This document shows, one piece after another, positions 5,286-5,524 of a stretch of DNA of 5,524 bases. Within the stretch, counting starts at the first letter, position 1, and each line of letters opens with the position of its first letter. The notes below the pieces were generated by a model. It did not search any database. It was not told the DNA's origin and saw only the letters and a list, made by a program, of their open reading frames with translations. The stretch lies in the NCBI GenBank assembly GCA_030526445.1, contig JAUNCV010000137.1:1-5524 (forward strand). The letters run 5' to 3'. The stretch is from Bacteroidales bacterium. GTDB lineage: Bacteria; Bacteroidota; Bacteroidia; Bacteroidales; UBA3663. The translations under genes were made by a program, and so were the position numbers.

Positions 5286-5524
5286 ATGTTAGAGATAATG
5301 GCCCCTTGTGGCTGTTTTGAGAGCTTGGCTGCCGCTATTCAGGCAGGTGCCGGAAGTGTTTATTTCGGTATTCAGGGCTTGAATATGCGATCGGCTTCGG
5401 CCAATAACTTCACCATCGAAGATCTGAAAAAGATAGCAGACATCTGTCGTGAAAACAACATGAAGAGCTATCTTACGGTCAATACCATCCTCTATGGCGA
5501 AGATTTGGAGAAGATGCGCAATAT
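5286..5524 (+). CDS. U32-family protein, N-terminal part (peptidase U32 / TrhP / RlhA-like)
   Basis: Seventy-nine residues are visible before the window ends. The pattern EIMAPCGCFESLAAAIQAGAGSVYFG, then LNMRSASANNF, then YLTVNTI, is the N-terminal part of the U32 fold. Members are annotated as collagenase-like peptidases, but characterised bacterial ones such as TrhP (YegQ) and RlhA (YdcP) are needed for tRNA or 23S rRNA hydroxylation, and UbiU/UbiV for oxygen-independent ubiquinone hydroxylation. The family signature and the cysteines that would place it lie beyond the window. C8 and C10 stand where many relatives have Ala/Val and Ser/Asn. The start ATG (5286) lies 11 bases after the nadA stop, with a weak purine stretch (AAGAG, 5276-5280), so co-transcription with nadA is likely. 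ATG at 5298 is a second possible start. Confidence 0.9.
   Translation, partial: MLEIMAPCGCFESLAAAIQAGAGSVYFGIQGLNMRSASANNFTIEDLKKIADICRENNMKSYLTVNTILYGEDLEKMRN

Overview
The window looks like chromosomal DNA of a Bacteroidales bacterium, most likely from the Prevotella/Segatella side of the order. Three things point there. The protein sequences have the flavour of that group. Three sites match the Bacteroidetes sigma -7 box TAnnTTTG. The starts of the genes generally lack good Shine-Dalgarno sequences. No insertion sequence, phage gene, CRISPR array, tRNA or rRNA was found.

Layout: (1) Bases 1-99 are the last 32 codons of an unidentified rightward gene. (2) Bases 100-357 separate it from the convergent mutS. 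They hold a strong two-sided terminator hairpin, a second smaller hairpin, and a four-copy 11-bp tandem repeat just after the mutS stop. (3) Bases 358-3633 form a leftward two-gene unit: a SPOUT (TrmH-type) RNA methyltransferase gene first, then mutS, separated by 39 bp that carry a three-copy 7-bp repeat. (4) Bases 3634-4314 are a 681-bp AT-rich divergent intergenic region. It holds a promoter for the leftward unit, a promoter/terminator pair that would make a free-standing RNA of about 90 nt, a probable nadA promoter, and several DnaA-box-like 9-mers next to a very AT-rich stretch. (5) Bases 4315-5524 are a rightward unit: nadA (quinolinate synthase), then after 11 bp the start of a U32-family (peptidase U32/TrhP/RlhA-like) gene that runs off the window.

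The protein-coding genes are ordinary housekeeping: mismatch repair, RNA methylation, NAD biosynthesis from aspartate, and a U32 protein likely to act in RNA hydroxylation or protein turnover. The more interesting material lies between the genes. The main candidates are an undescribed-looking small RNA unit (about 3794-3884) and an origin-like DnaA-box cluster (4102-4337) exactly where transcription diverges. Three short periodic repeats (11-bp, 7-bp and a spaced 12-bp pair) add to this. None of these can be proven from the window alone.
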